Part shown: piece after piece, positions 1-7,802 of the stretch
Layout of the letters: each line of letters begins with the position of its first letter
Numbering within the stretch: the first letter of the stretch is position 1
Origin: Amycolatopsis rifamycinica
GTDB taxonomy: Bacteria; Actinomycetota; Actinomycetes; Mycobacteriales; Pseudonocardiaceae
DNA length: 56,030 nt
NCBI RefSeq assembly: GCF_000695625.1
Contig: NZ_JMQI01000080.1
Location: 1 to 56,030, forward strand
Direction of reading: 5' to 3'
The notes under the pieces: generated by a model
Told to the model about the DNA's origin: nothing
Seen by the model: the letters and a program-made list of their open reading frames with translations, nothing else
The model's database searches: none
Position numbers and translations under genes: made by a program

Positions 1-1081
1 CGGCCGCCACGACCAGCACCACGCCGGCGCCGACGGCGACCAGCACGTAGGCGTTGCCGACGAGCGCCTGCCCGGCGGTCCAGGCCCGCTCCCGGCCCTG
101 GCCGCCGGGCACCACCGCCACGGTCCAGCCGGTGAACACCGCCGCGAGGAGCAGCGCGAGCCACCGGCGGCCGGTGGTGTGCAGGTACCCGAGCGCGGGC
201 GTGACCCACACCCAGTGGTGCGTCCAGGAAATCGGGCTGACCAGCAGCGCACACCCGGCGGTGACCAGCAGGGCGCCGCGTTCGTCGCCCGCCCGGTGCC
301 GCCACCGGACGACGACCGCGGCGCCGGCCACGGCCGGCGCGGCGAACGCGAGCGGCCAGGCCTGGCCGGGCGCCGTCCGGTCGGCGAACCCCGCCCACGA
401 CTGGTTCCCCACCCAGCCCTTCATCTGCGCGAAGTGGTCGTTGAACAGCGCCGACGTCCAGTACCGGGCCGAATCGGCCGGCAGCAGCACGGCACCCAGC
501 GCGGTGGCGACGGCGAACGTGCCGAGCGCGCGGAAGGCGTCCGCCCGGCGGCCGGTGAGCAGCAGGTGCCCGACGAAGATCAGCGGCACCAGCTTGATCG
601 CCGCCGCGAGACCGATGAGGACGCCCGCCGAGCCTCGGCGGCGCAGCACGTCGACGACCACCAGCGCCATCAGCACCAGGTTGAGCTGGCCCAGCCCGAC
701 GGTCTGCCACACCGGGTGCAGCCCGGACGCGGCGAGCAGCGCCACCCGGCCGGGAGCGTACGGACGCAGGGCCACGGCCAGCGCGGGTGCCGCGGTCATC
801 GCGACCAGCCCCCAGCACCACGGCACGGGCACCGCGGCGAACGGCGTGAACAGCAGGGCCGCGAACGGCGGGTAGGTGAACGGCAGCTCCGGCGCCCACG
901 CCGGCAGGGCCGCGAGGTGGTCGTAGAGCGGTTCCCCGCGGAGCACGGCGATTCCGCCGGCGCGGTACACCGCGGAGTCGACGCCGAGCGGGCGGCCGAG
1001 CGACCACCACACCACCGCCACGAGCGCGAAGGCCACCGTCGCCGTCAGCACCACGGCCCTGGTGCGCCGCCCGATCCCCAT
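1..1081 (-). CDS. GT87-family (DUF2029) membrane glycosyltransferase, 3' end cut by window edge
   Basis: Reading the minus strand from ATG at 1081 gives about 360 residues with no stop up to the window edge, so the C-terminus is missing. The N-terminus MGIGRRTRAVVL leads into a first membrane helix, then a loop with GVDSAVYRAGG and FTYPPFAALL, the usual luminal Asp region and YPP motif of GT87 polyprenyl-phosphate mannosyltransferases (PimE-like). Many further hydrophobic helices and a WTHHWVW segment follow. Such enzymes add mannose to glycolipids or glycans on the outer face of the membrane. A GTG at 1090 is an alternative start. The acceptor cannot be deduced. It lies downstream of the two-component pair on the same strand but is not clearly in its operon. 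Confidence 0.8.
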   Translation of the reverse strand, partial: MGIGRRTRAVVLTATVAFALVAVVWWSLGRPLGVDSAVYRAGGIAVLRGEPLYDHLAALPAWAPELPFTYPPFAALLFTPFAAVPVPWCWGLVAMTAAPALAVALRPYAPGRVALLAASGLHPVWQTVGLGQLNLVLMALVVVDVLRRRGSAGVLIGLAAAIKLVPLIFVGHLLLTGRRADAFRALGTFAVATALGAVLLPADSARYWTSALFNDHFAQMKGWVGNQSWAGFADRTAPGQAWPLAFAAPAVAGAAVVVRWRHRAGDERGALLVTAGCALLVSPISWTHHWVWVTPALGYLHTTGRRWLALLLAAVFTGWTVAVVPGGQGRERAWTAGQALVGNAYVLVAVGAGVVLVVAA

Positions 1082-1125
1082 GGCCGCCACGATGGTCGGC
1101 AAGGCGCCGCCGGGCGTCGTGCCCG

Positions 1126-1147
1126 GGTGCCGTCTTCGGCCGGCACC
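1126..1147 (-). terminator. Weak hairpin after the response regulator gene
   Basis: GGTGCCG (1126-1132) pairs with CGGCACC (1141-1147) around an 8-nt loop in the 102-bp gap between the LuxR-type regulator and the glycosyltransferase. There is no T-tract, so the terminator role is tentative. Confidence 0.3.
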
Positions 1148-1183
1148 GCGGTAGGGCCGCGGTCCGCGCGTGCTACCGGGGTA

Positions 1184-1849
1184 TCACCGGCCGGGCACCA
1201 CGAGGCCCGCCTCGTAGGCGGCCACGACCGCCTGCGCCCGGTCGCGCGCGCCGAGTTTGGCGAACACCCGGCTGACGTGGGTCTTCGCCGTCTGTTCGGC
1301 GATCACCAGCACTTCGGCGATCTCCGTGTTGGACAGGCCCTTCGCGACCAGGCGCAGCACCTCGGTCTCCCGCTCCGTCAGGTCCGCGATGCCGGAGCGC
1401 CCCCGCGCGCCGGCATCGGCGGTCCGGCCGCGGACCGCGAACTCGCCGATGAGCCTGCGGGTGACCGACGGCGCGAACAGCGCGTTGCCCGCGGCGACCA
1501 CGCGCACGGCGACGACCAGGTCGTCCAGCGGCGCGTCCTTGAGGAGGAACCCGCTGGCTCCCGCGCGCAGCGCGCCGTAGACGTACTCGTCGATGTCGAA
1601 CGTCGTCAGCATCAGCACGCGGACGGCACCGCCCGCGCCGAGGATGCGGCGGGCGGCCTCCAGACCGTCCATCCCGGGCATCCGGACGTCCATCAGCACG
1701 ACGTCCGGGTCGAGTTCCGCGCAGCGCGTCACCGCTTCGGCGCCGTTCGCGGCTTCACCGGTCACCCGGATGTCGTCCTGCGCGTCGAGCACGGCGCGGA
1801 AACTCTGCCGGACCATGGTCTGGTCGTCGGCGACGAGCACGGAAATCAC
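1184..1849 (-). CDS. NarL/LuxR-family response regulator
   Basis: 221 residues with the two-domain NarL layout. The N-terminal receiver has the acidic pair VADDQ and the phospho-acceptor Asp54 in LMDVRMPG. The C-terminal LuxR-type helix-turn-helix begins LTEREtEVLRLVAKGLSN (about residues 150-215). It should bind DNA when phosphorylated by the kinase encoded just upstream. Its ATG at 1849 overlaps the kinase stop (ATGA), so the two are translationally coupled. Targets are unknown; the glycosyltransferase downstream is the nearest candidate. Confidence 0.95.
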   Translation of the reverse strand: MISVLVADDQTMVRQSFRAVLDAQDDIRVTGEAANGAEAVTRCAELDPDVVLMDVRMPGMDGLEAARRILGAGGAVRVLMLTTFDIDEYVYGALRAGASGFLLKDAPLDDLVVAVRVVAAGNALFAPSVTRRLIGEFAVRGRTADAGARGRSGIADLTERETEVLRLVAKGLSNTEIAEVLVIAEQTAKTHVSRVFAKLGARDRAQAVVAAYEAGLVVPGR

Positions 1850-3069
1850 GCGTTCTCCTCGTGGTCCAGCGGCAGGTCCGCGGTGACCTCGAACCCGCCG
1901 TCGGCCGTCGGCCCGGCCACCAGCGTGCCACCGAGCATCGTGGCTCGCTCCCGCATGCCGAGCAGCCCGTGCCCGGGCCGGGCGGGTCGGACGGCGCCGC
2001 CCGGGGCGTTGCGCACGGCGGCGTGCAGGGAACGGGCGCCGACCCGCACTTCCACGTCGATCGCCGTGCCCGGTGCGTGCCGGACCGCGTTGCTCAGCGC
2101 CTCCTGCACGATCCGGTAGGCCGACAACGCGACGCCCGCGGGCAGCGCGTCGAACTCCCCGTGCACCCGCAGCGTGCAGGCCGCACCGAGGGCCCGGACC
2201 CGCTCCGCCAGTTCGGCCACCCGGGTGACGTCCGGCTGCGGCTCGACCGGTCCGCCGGTGCTCTCGGTCCGCAGCACGCCCAGGAGCCGGCGCATCTCGA
2301 CCAGCCCGTCCCGCGCCGTGCCGGTCAGCTCGGCGAACTCGGCCCGCAGGTCGTCCGGCAGGCCGGGGAAGCGGTAGCGGGCGGAGTCGGTGCGCAGCGC
2401 GAGCACGGACATGTGGTGGGCGACCACGTCGTGCAGCTCCCGCGCGATGCGCGCGCGTTCCTCGAGGACCGCGGCCCTGGTCTCCTCCGCGGCCCGCCTC
2501 CGCTGCTGTTCGGCGCTGTCCCGCTCGGCGACCCGCCGCTGCCGCACCGCGTTGCCGGCCAGCAGCACTGCGGTCAGCAGCGCCACCAGCAGCGCCAGGT
2601 CACGCCCGTCCTCGATCCAGACGCCCATCGCCGCGGCCGAGACCACGCCGACCACGACCAGGACGCCCTGCGCGTGGCCGGTCGCGACCAGGAACCAGAC
2701 CAGCGCGCCGGTCAGCGCCAGGCCGGGTGACCACGGCCAGCCCCACACCCGCGACAGGGCCGGGTGCGCGACCGGAGTGGTCACGATCAGCACGACGAGC
2801 AGCCGCCACGCCCACAGCGGCGAACGGACGGCGATCATCGCGGGCAGCGCGCTCGCCACCGCGAGCCCGAGGGCGAGCGGGCTGCCGGCCGGTGTCCCCG
2901 GGGTGGTCTGCGCCGCCAGGAACCCGCTCCAGAGGCCGGTGCCGGCCACGGCGGCGGCCCGCAGCCGGGCCAGCGCGGCCGACCGGGCCCGGACCTCGGG
3001 CCGGCCCCCGGCGTAGAGGGCGTACCGCGTGACCCGCCACGCCTCGTCCCACCGCGCCCGACCGGTCAT
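1846..3069 (-). CDS. NarL-type sensor histidine kinase
   Basis: 407 residues. Hydrophobic helices fill roughly residues 35-170. A coiled linker (RQRRVAERDSAEQQ) leads into a HisKA_3 dimerisation domain with the phospho-accepting His in RIARELHDVVAHH, then a HATPase domain with the N-box ALSNAVRHAPG and a GHGLLGMRERA G-box. This is the DesK/NarX-like organisation typical of actinomycete kinases. The sensor part is almost entirely membrane-embedded with no obvious extracellular domain, so it may sense a membrane or envelope signal (inference). Cognate partner: the regulator overlapping its 3' end. Confidence 0.94.
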   Translation of the reverse strand: MTGRARWDEAWRVTRYALYAGGRPEVRARSAALARLRAAAVAGTGLWSGFLAAQTTPGTPAGSPLALGLAVASALPAMIAVRSPLWAWRLLVVLIVTTPVAHPALSRVWGWPWSPGLALTGALVWFLVATGHAQGVLVVVGVVSAAAMGVWIEDGRDLALLVALLTAVLLAGNAVRQRRVAERDSAEQQRRRAAEETRAAVLEERARIARELHDVVAHHMSVLALRTDSARYRFPGLPDDLRAEFAELTGTARDGLVEMRRLLGVLRTESTGGPVEPQPDVTRVAELAERVRALGAACTLRVHGEFDALPAGVALSAYRIVQEALSNAVRHAPGTAIDVEVRVGARSLHAAVRNAPGGAVRPARPGHGLLGMRERATMLGGTLVAGPTADGGFEVTADLPLDHEENA

Positions 3070-3100
3070 CGGCCCACCCTAGGACGCCGGCCGGGTACGC

Positions 3101-3136
3101 CGAAGGCCACCACGGACGCATCCGTGGTGGCCTTCG
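3101..3136 (-). terminator. Perfect 16-bp stem-loop terminator
   Basis: 3101-3116 (CGAAGGCCACCACGGA) pairs perfectly with 3121-3136 around the 4-nt loop CGCA. It lies just downstream of the DUF5302 gene and upstream of the kinase gene on the minus strand, so it separates the two transcription units. No U-tract, as is common in actinomycetes. Confidence 0.75.
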
Positions 3137-3161
3137 GGAGTTTCGCGGGAGACCCCGCCCG

Positions 3162-3347
3162 TCAGCCGCTCTTGCGGCGGAACGTCCGCTTGTTCGCCGC
3201 CGGGCCGTGGGCGTGCTGGTTCTTGCCGCCCGCGTTCTCGTGGGCCGCTCCCGTGCGAGCGTGGGCCTGCTTGCGCTCCAGCGCCTCGCGGAACTTGCGC
3301 TTGACGTCGTCCTCCTCGCCGCTGGGCGACGGGTTCGGTTCACTCAT
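3162..3347 (-). CDS. DUF5302 small hydrophilic protein
   Basis: 61 residues starting MSEPNPSPSG, with the core VKRKFREALERKQ and a basic tail ending TFRRKSG. This matches the DUF5302 family of short, charged actinobacterial proteins of unknown function. The frame is open much further upstream, but the ATG at 3347 is preceded by a strong GGAGGT at proper distance, which decides the start. The protein is probably cytosolic and largely disordered apart from one amphipathic helix. A strong stem-loop follows it. Confidence 0.85.
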   Translation of the reverse strand: MSEPNPSPSGEEDDVKRKFREALERKQAHARTGAAHENAGGKNQHAHGPAANKRTFRRKSG

Positions 3348-3418
3348 GCCTACCTCCGAAAACGACGACGTGTGTCCGCTCCAGCCTGTCAGCCGCGGTC
3401 CTTCTTGGCGAGTCGATT

Positions 3419-4393
3419 TCAGCGTTTCGGGGACGGCACGCCGCCGAACTGCACCGACGTGCGGGTCAGCGGGCGGCCGCAGTGGTCGCACACCAGCATC
3501 GGGCGCAGGCGCCGGCCGCACTCGACGTGGTGCAGGGTGATGTCCGGCTCCTGGCCCGCCGCCTCGAAGCCGCGGGACCACTCCGCGATGAACGCCAGCG
3601 CGGGGAAGAACGCCAGTCCCTTCGCCGTCAGGCGGTAGTCGCGGGCGTCGGTGCGGGTCTTCGCCGTGCCCGTCCGGAGGACGTCGACCTCGACCAGCTT
3701 GCTCAGCCGGGCCGACAGCACGCTCGGCCCGATGCCCAGCTCGCGCTCGAACTCCGAGAAGTGCCGGCAGCCGAGCAGCGCCGAGACCAGCAGGCCGGTC
3801 GACCACCGGTCGCCGAGCAGCTCCATCGTGTCCGGGAAGAACATCAGCGGGTCGCCCGCCAGTGAATCGGCGTCCTTGCGGCGGAAGCGCTTGGACGCCG
3901 TCGCCGCCGCGACGCCGGTGCCGTCCAGCCGTTCCACGCGGACGTCGCGGGCGTCGACCCGGCGGCCGCAGGCGGCACAGCCGAGCGGCGCTGATGTAGC
4001 CAGCTCACAGTCGAGGTGGATCAGCGTCGGCAGCACCTCGCGGCGGCCCGCGACCCACTCGCGCTCCCAGGCCCAGATCGAAATCAGCAGCGGCCACAGC
4101 TCGAGGCCGCGCTCGGTCAGCCGGTACTCGTGCCGCGTGCGCCGGGCGTCCCGGTACGGCACCCGGGTGAGCATGCCCGCCGCCACCATGTCCCGCAGCC
4201 GTCCCGACAACGCCGTCGGCGAGATGCCCAGCCGCAGCCGCAGCTCTTCGTACCGCCGGAAGCGCAGGAACAGGCTCTGCAGGATGAGCAGCGTCCACTG
4301 ATCGCCGACCAGCTCGAGCGCTCTCCGGAGCGGATCTCCCGCGGACCGGATGCGGTGGGCGGGCGCTTCGGTCACCGGTTCCCCCTCGTACAT
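3419..4393 (-). CDS. Tandem HxlR-type winged-helix regulator (two DNA-binding domains in one chain)
   Basis: 324 residues from ATG at 4393 (GTG at 4375 is an alternative). It contains two complete HxlR winged helices: about residues 15-115 (LELVGDQWTLLILQSLFLRF, then LGISPTALSGRLRDMVAAGM) and about 195-295 (MELLGDRWSTGLLVSALL, then LGIGPSVLSARLSKLVEVDV). Each half is followed by a CxxC pair (CAACGRR and CDHCGRP), probably small zinc-ribbon tails. Ordinary HxlR proteins have one such domain in about 110-150 residues and dimerise. The gene is divergent from the carotenoid oxygenase gene with 105 bp between, so it most likely controls that gene and itself. The inducer is unknown. Confidence 0.88.
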   Translation of the reverse strand: MYEGEPVTEAPAHRIRSAGDPLRRALELVGDQWTLLILQSLFLRFRRYEELRLRLGISPTALSGRLRDMVAAGMLTRVPYRDARRTRHEYRLTERGLELWPLLISIWAWEREWVAGRREVLPTLIHLDCELATSAPLGCAACGRRVDARDVRVERLDGTGVAAATASKRFRRKDADSLAGDPLMFFPDTMELLGDRWSTGLLVSALLGCRHFSEFERELGIGPSVLSARLSKLVEVDVLRTGTAKTRTDARDYRLTAKGLAFFPALAFIAEWSRGFEAAGQEPDITLHHVECGRRLRPMLVCDHCGRPLTRTSVQFGGVPSPKR

Positions 4394-4406
4394 AGCGGCC
4401 TCAGCG

Positions 4407-4451
4407 TACACCTGACTACACCAAAAGAAGCCTATTGACACCTGGGTACAC
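4407..4451. promoter_or_regulatory. Four phased TACAC-type motifs, probable HxlR operator
   Basis: TACAC at 4407-4411, TACAC at 4417-4421, GACAC at 4437-4441 and TACAC at 4447-4451: start points differ by 10, 20 and 10 bp, so all face the same side of the helix. Seen another way, a 15-bp element (4407-4421) recurs at 4437-4451 with 12 of 15 matches. The second pair overlaps the -35 box of the oxygenase promoter. The match to a regulator with two winged helices per chain (four per dimer) is my inference. Confidence 0.6.
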
Positions 4452-4463
4452 AAATCATAGTCT
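4435..4463 (+). promoter_or_regulatory. Housekeeping-type promoter for the carotenoid oxygenase gene
   Basis: TTGACA at 4435-4440 and TAGTCT at 4458-4463 with a 17-bp spacer, 35 bp before the start codon. The region is much richer in A/T than its surroundings. A ribosome site AGGGAG (4486-4491) follows. Confidence 0.6.
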
Positions 4464-4498
4464 CGTCTCCACACGCCGCGCAGCCAGGGAGCAGCCCG

Positions 4499-5971
4499 AT
4501 GACCAGCACCTCCGAACAGCCGCTGATGGTGGCCCGGACGGCGGACGCGGCCGAGGCGAACCCCTACCTGCTCGGCGTCCACGCCCCGGTCAGCACCGAG
4601 ATCGACGCGGGAGACCTGCAGGTCATCGGTGAGATCCCGAAGGACCTCAACGGCGTCTACCTGCGCAACGGCCCGAACCCGCGGTTCGCCCCCGAGGGCC
4701 GCTACCACTGGTTCGACGGCGACGGCATGATCCACGCCGTCCACCTGGAGAACGGCAAGGCCCGCTACCGCAACCGCTGGATCCGCACGAAGGCCTTCGA
4801 AGCCGAGTCCGCCGCGGGCAAGGCGCTGTGGACCGGCGTCATGGAGAACCCGAAGGACAACCCCTTCGGCAACGGCCACGGCCTGGGGCTCAAGGACAAC
4901 GCCAACACCGACGTCGTCTTCCACCGCGGCCGGATCCTCGCCACCTGGTACCTGTGCGGCTCGCCGTACGCGGTCGACCCGCTTTCGCTGGAGACCCTCG
5001 GCGCCGAAGACTTCCTCGGCACGCTGGCCGGCGACATGATGGCCCACCCCAAGGTCGACGAGACGACCGGCGAGCTGTTCTGGTTCGACTACGGTCCCCG
5101 CCCGCCGTACCTGCGCTACGGTGTGATCGGCGCGGACGGCCGCGTGGTGACCACCACCGACGTCGAGCTGCCCGGCCCGCGCCTGCCGCACGACATGGCC
5201 ATCACCGAGCACTACGCGGTGCTGATGGACCTGCCGCTGGTCCAGGACCCGGCGGCGGCGAAGCAAGGCCGCCACAAGCTGCACTTCGACCGTTCGATGC
5301 CGAGCCGCTTCGGCGTCCTGCCACGCTACGGAGACGGTAGCCAGATCCGGTGGTTCGAAGCGAGCCCGTGCTACATCTACCACGTCGTCAACGCCTGGGA
5401 GCAGGGCGGCGAAGTCGTCCTGGACGTCTGCCGCGTGCAGCGACCCCAGCCGCGCGCCGACGCGCACACGCCGCTCGCGAAGATGCTCTCCTACCTGCGG
5501 CTCGACGCCCAGCTGCACCGCTACCGCTTCGACCTGCGGACCGGCGCGTGCCACGAGGCGCCGCTCGACGACGACAACACCGAGTTCCCGACCGTCGACG
5601 CCCGCGGCGTCGGACGGCGGAACCGGTACTCCTACGCGGTGCACATCTCGCCCTCCTCGACGCTGAAGTTCGACGGGCTGGTGCGCCGCGACGATCTTGC
5701 CGGCACAACGGCCGAATACCGGTTCGGTCCCGGCCGGTGGGGCAGCGAGGCTCCGTTCGCACCCCGCGAAGGAGCACCCGTCGATTCCGCGGACGGGTAC
5801 CTGGTGACGTTCGTGCAGGACGAGCGCGAGGGGCGCTCGGAACTGGACGTCTTCGACGCCGCCGACCTCGCTGCCGGACCCGTGGCCAGGGTCCTGCTTC
5901 CCCAGCGTGTCCCGCTCGGTTTTCACGCGACCTGGGTCCGGGCGGACCAGCTGGACAACCTCCGCACCTGA
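4499..5971 (+). CDS. Carotenoid cleavage oxygenase (RPE65/CCO family)
   Basis: 490 residues, normal family length. These non-haem iron enzymes split a double bond in carotenoids, apocarotenoids or stilbenes with O2, using a seven-bladed propeller. The four iron-binding histidines are visible: H183 (MMAHPKVD), H231 (LPHDMAIT), H295 (IYHVVNAWE) and H476 (LGFHATW). The N-terminal signature NGVYLRNGPNPRF is also present. No signal peptide. The ATG at 4499 has AGGGAG upstream and a good promoter. Being divergent from the tandem HxlR regulator suggests substrate-induced expression. Whether the substrate is a carotenoid or a lignostilbene-like aromatic cannot be told from the sequence. Confidence 0.93.
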   Translation: MTSTSEQPLMVARTADAAEANPYLLGVHAPVSTEIDAGDLQVIGEIPKDLNGVYLRNGPNPRFAPEGRYHWFDGDGMIHAVHLENGKARYRNRWIRTKAFEAESAAGKALWTGVMENPKDNPFGNGHGLGLKDNANTDVVFHRGRILATWYLCGSPYAVDPLSLETLGAEDFLGTLAGDMMAHPKVDETTGELFWFDYGPRPPYLRYGVIGADGRVVTTTDVELPGPRLPHDMAITEHYAVLMDLPLVQDPAAAKQGRHKLHFDRSMPSRFGVLPRYGDGSQIRWFEASPCYIYHVVNAWEQGGEVVLDVCRVQRPQPRADAHTPLAKMLSYLRLDAQLHRYRFDLRTGACHEAPLDDDNTEFPTVDARGVGRRNRYSYAVHISPSSTLKFDGLVRRDDLAGTTAEYRFGPGRWGSEAPFAPREGAPVDSADGYLVTFVQDEREGRSELDVFDAADLAAGPVARVLLPQRVPLGFHATWVRADQLDNLRT

Positions 5972-5987
5972 ACACCGTCGAGAGGGT

Positions 5988-6010
5988 CACGCCCGGGCTT
6001 CCCGGGCGTG
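5988..6010 (+). terminator. Stem-loop terminator after the carotenoid oxygenase
   Basis: CACGCCCGGG (5988-5997) pairs perfectly with CCCGGGCGTG (6001-6010) across a 3-nt loop, 17 bp after the stop codon. The rest of the 326-bp gap up to 6297 contains no convincing gene. Confidence 0.65.
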
Positions 6011-6239
6011 GGGACGGTGCGCGAGCGGAGTCGATCGGCCGGCTCGAGGGAGCGGGTCGGCGCCGGCCCGGAGGGCTCGCGCCGGTCGATCGGAACTGCA
6101 CACGCCGCGCCCGGTCGGACGGACCGGACCGCGGTGGCACCCGGAAGCGGGGCGTCACCCCCGGTGGTGTGCCGGGGTGGCACCCGCGACCGGATACGGC
6201 GAGCACCCGCTCGCCGGGGCGGCCTTGGGCTGAGCGCCG

Positions 6240-6268
6240 GGTTCGTCGTCTCCCGGGGACGACGAACC
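6240..6268 (+). other. Hairpin in the leader of the LLM oxidoreductase gene
   Basis: GGTTCGTCGTC (6240-6250) pairs perfectly with GACGACGAACC (6258-6268) across a 7-nt loop, about 30 bp before the GTG start and just before its ribosome site. It could be a terminator of an upstream transcript, an operator, or an RNA leader structure; nothing decides between them. Confidence 0.4.
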
Positions 6269-6297
6269 GGGCGCTGTTCGACTTCGGGAGGACGTGC

Positions 6298-7287
6298 GTG
6301 CGGCTTTCGGTGTCATTGGGACTCTGGCAGGACCGGCCACCCCGGGAGGCACTGGACACCGCCCGCGCCGCCGAGGCCGCGGGCTACCCGGAGCTGTGGA
6401 TCGGCGAGATGGCGACGTGGGACGCCTTCGCGCTCGGCACGGCGATCGGGGCGGTCACCTCGCGGATTTCCCTGACCTTCGGGCCACTGGCGGTGACCGT
6501 GCGGGACCCGGCGACGATCGCCATGGGCGTCGCGTCGGTGGCGGCGCTGACCGGCCGCGAGACCGGCGTCGCGCTCGGGACGTCCAGTGACGTCGTCGTG
6601 CGCGGCTGGCACGGTCGCTCGCGCGACCGGGCGGCCACGGCACTGGCGGAGTCCGCCGTCGCGGTCCGGCAGCTGCTCGGCGGCGAGAAGTCCGCGGTGG
6701 ACGGCAAGGTCGCCGGCTCGCGGGGGTACCGGTTGCGGCTGCCCGCGCCGAAGTCACCCGTGACGATCGCCGCGTTCGGGCCGCGTGCGCTCGACGTCGC
6801 CGCGCGGCACGCCGACCGGATGGTCGTCAACCTCGTCAGCCCGGCGGCCGCGGCGACGCTGGTGCGCGGGCTGCACGCCGCGGCCGGGCGGGCCGGGACC
6901 ACTCCGCCGCCGGTGGCCGCGTGGGTGGTCGCCGCGGCCGATCCCGGGCCGGCCCGGCTCGAGCAGCTCCGCCGCGGCGTGGTCGGCTACCTCGCCGCCC
7001 CCGGCTACGCGGACATGTTCCGCGCGGCGGGCTTCGGCGACCTGGTCGACTTCGCGCGGACGCGCCCGCACCCGCGTGAGCTGCTGGCCGCGGTGCCCGC
7101 CGAGGCCGTCGCCGCGGTCGGGCTGTCCGGTTCCCCGGCGGAGATCGCCGCGAAGATCGGTGAGTACGCGGCCGCGGGGGTCGACGAGCTGGCGATCGTG
7201 CCCGCGACCGGCGAGGACGACCCCGGTGGCGCGAAAACCCTCGCCGCGTGTCGATCCGCGGCCGTCCCGTTCGACGCGAAGGCATGA
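6298..7287 (+). CDS. LLM-class, probably F420-dependent oxidoreductase
   Basis: 329 residues of the bacterial-luciferase-like TIM-barrel fold (MRLSVSLGLW, then ELWIGEMATWDAFALGTAIGAVTSRI, then GVALGTSSDVVV). In actinomycetes this subgroup typically uses F420H2 for hydride transfer, but the substrate is unknown. The open frame runs far upstream to 5350, but GTG at 6298 is preceded by GGGAGG at correct spacing and begins the family's first beta strand, so I place the start there. The stop overlaps the next gene's ATG (ATGA), indicating coupled translation. Confidence 0.88.
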   Translation: MRLSVSLGLWQDRPPREALDTARAAEAAGYPELWIGEMATWDAFALGTAIGAVTSRISLTFGPLAVTVRDPATIAMGVASVAALTGRETGVALGTSSDVVVRGWHGRSRDRAATALAESAVAVRQLLGGEKSAVDGKVAGSRGYRLRLPAPKSPVTIAAFGPRALDVAARHADRMVVNLVSPAAAATLVRGLHAAAGRAGTTPPPVAAWVVAAADPGPARLEQLRRGVVGYLAAPGYADMFRAAGFGDLVDFARTRPHPRELLAAVPAEAVAAVGLSGSPAEIAAKIGEYAAAGVDELAIVPATGEDDPGGAKTLAACRSAAVPFDAKA

Positions 7288-7802
7288 CGGAACCGAAAGC
7301 AACCCAGAACCTCGACCGATCCGGGTCCGCGGCGCTGCCGTGGAGCAGGGCGCGCGACCTCCTCGCCACCCAGACCCCCAAGGAAGACCTGACGTTCTTC
7401 GTCGGGACCGTCCGCCCCGACGGGCGGCCGCACGCCGCCGGCGTCGGGGCCATCTGGGTGGACGACGCCCTGCACTTCGTGAGCGGGCCGGGTACGCGCC
7501 GGGCGCGCAACCTGGCGGCGAACCCGGCGTGCACCGTGTCGGTGCGGCTGCGCGGCCTCGACGTCACCATGGAGGGCGAAGCCCACCGGGTGGCCGAACC
7601 CGAGGTCCTCGATCGGGTGGCGGCCGTCTACCGCGAGGGCGGCTGGCCCGCCACCGTGCAGGACGGGGGCTTCACGGCCTCGTTCATGGCCGCGAGCGCC
7701 GGGCCGCCGCCCTGGCACCTGTACCGGCTCACGCTGCACCGGGCGTTCGGTGTCGCCTGCGCCGAGCCGTACGGGGTCAGCCGCTGGGACTTCACCCCCT
7801 GA
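7284..7802 (+). CDS. Pyridoxamine-5'-phosphate-oxidase-fold (PPOX/FDOR-like) protein
   Basis: 172 residues from ATG 7284, coupled to the preceding gene by ATGA overlap. The split-barrel flavin-binding signature is visible: FFVGTVRPDGRPHAAGVGAIWVDD, then HFVSGPGTRRARNLAANPACTVSV. Related actinobacterial proteins bind FMN or F420 and reduce diverse substrates, or act as haem-binding or general-stress proteins. Pairing with an LLM enzyme suggests a small redox module (inference). The last 11 bp overlap the convergent SGNH hydrolase gene. Confidence 0.85.
   Translation: MTEPKATQNLDRSGSAALPWSRARDLLATQTPKEDLTFFVGTVRPDGRPHAAGVGAIWVDDALHFVSGPGTRRARNLAANPACTVSVRLRGLDVTMEGEAHRVAEPEVLDRVAAVYREGGWPATVQDGGFTASFMAASAGPPPWHLYRLTLHRAFGVACAEPYGVSRWDFTP

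Noticed and set aside
179..2119. Long plus-strand frame opposite the two-component genes
   Set aside because: Translation is low-complexity Arg/Pro/Gly/His-rich with no family; it is the antisense shadow of GC-rich codons of the regulator and kinase.
3162..3806. 214-residue version of the DUF5302 protein
   Set aside because: The upstream part is antisense-like Arg/Pro-rich sequence; a strong ribosome site and the family start place the ATG at 3347.
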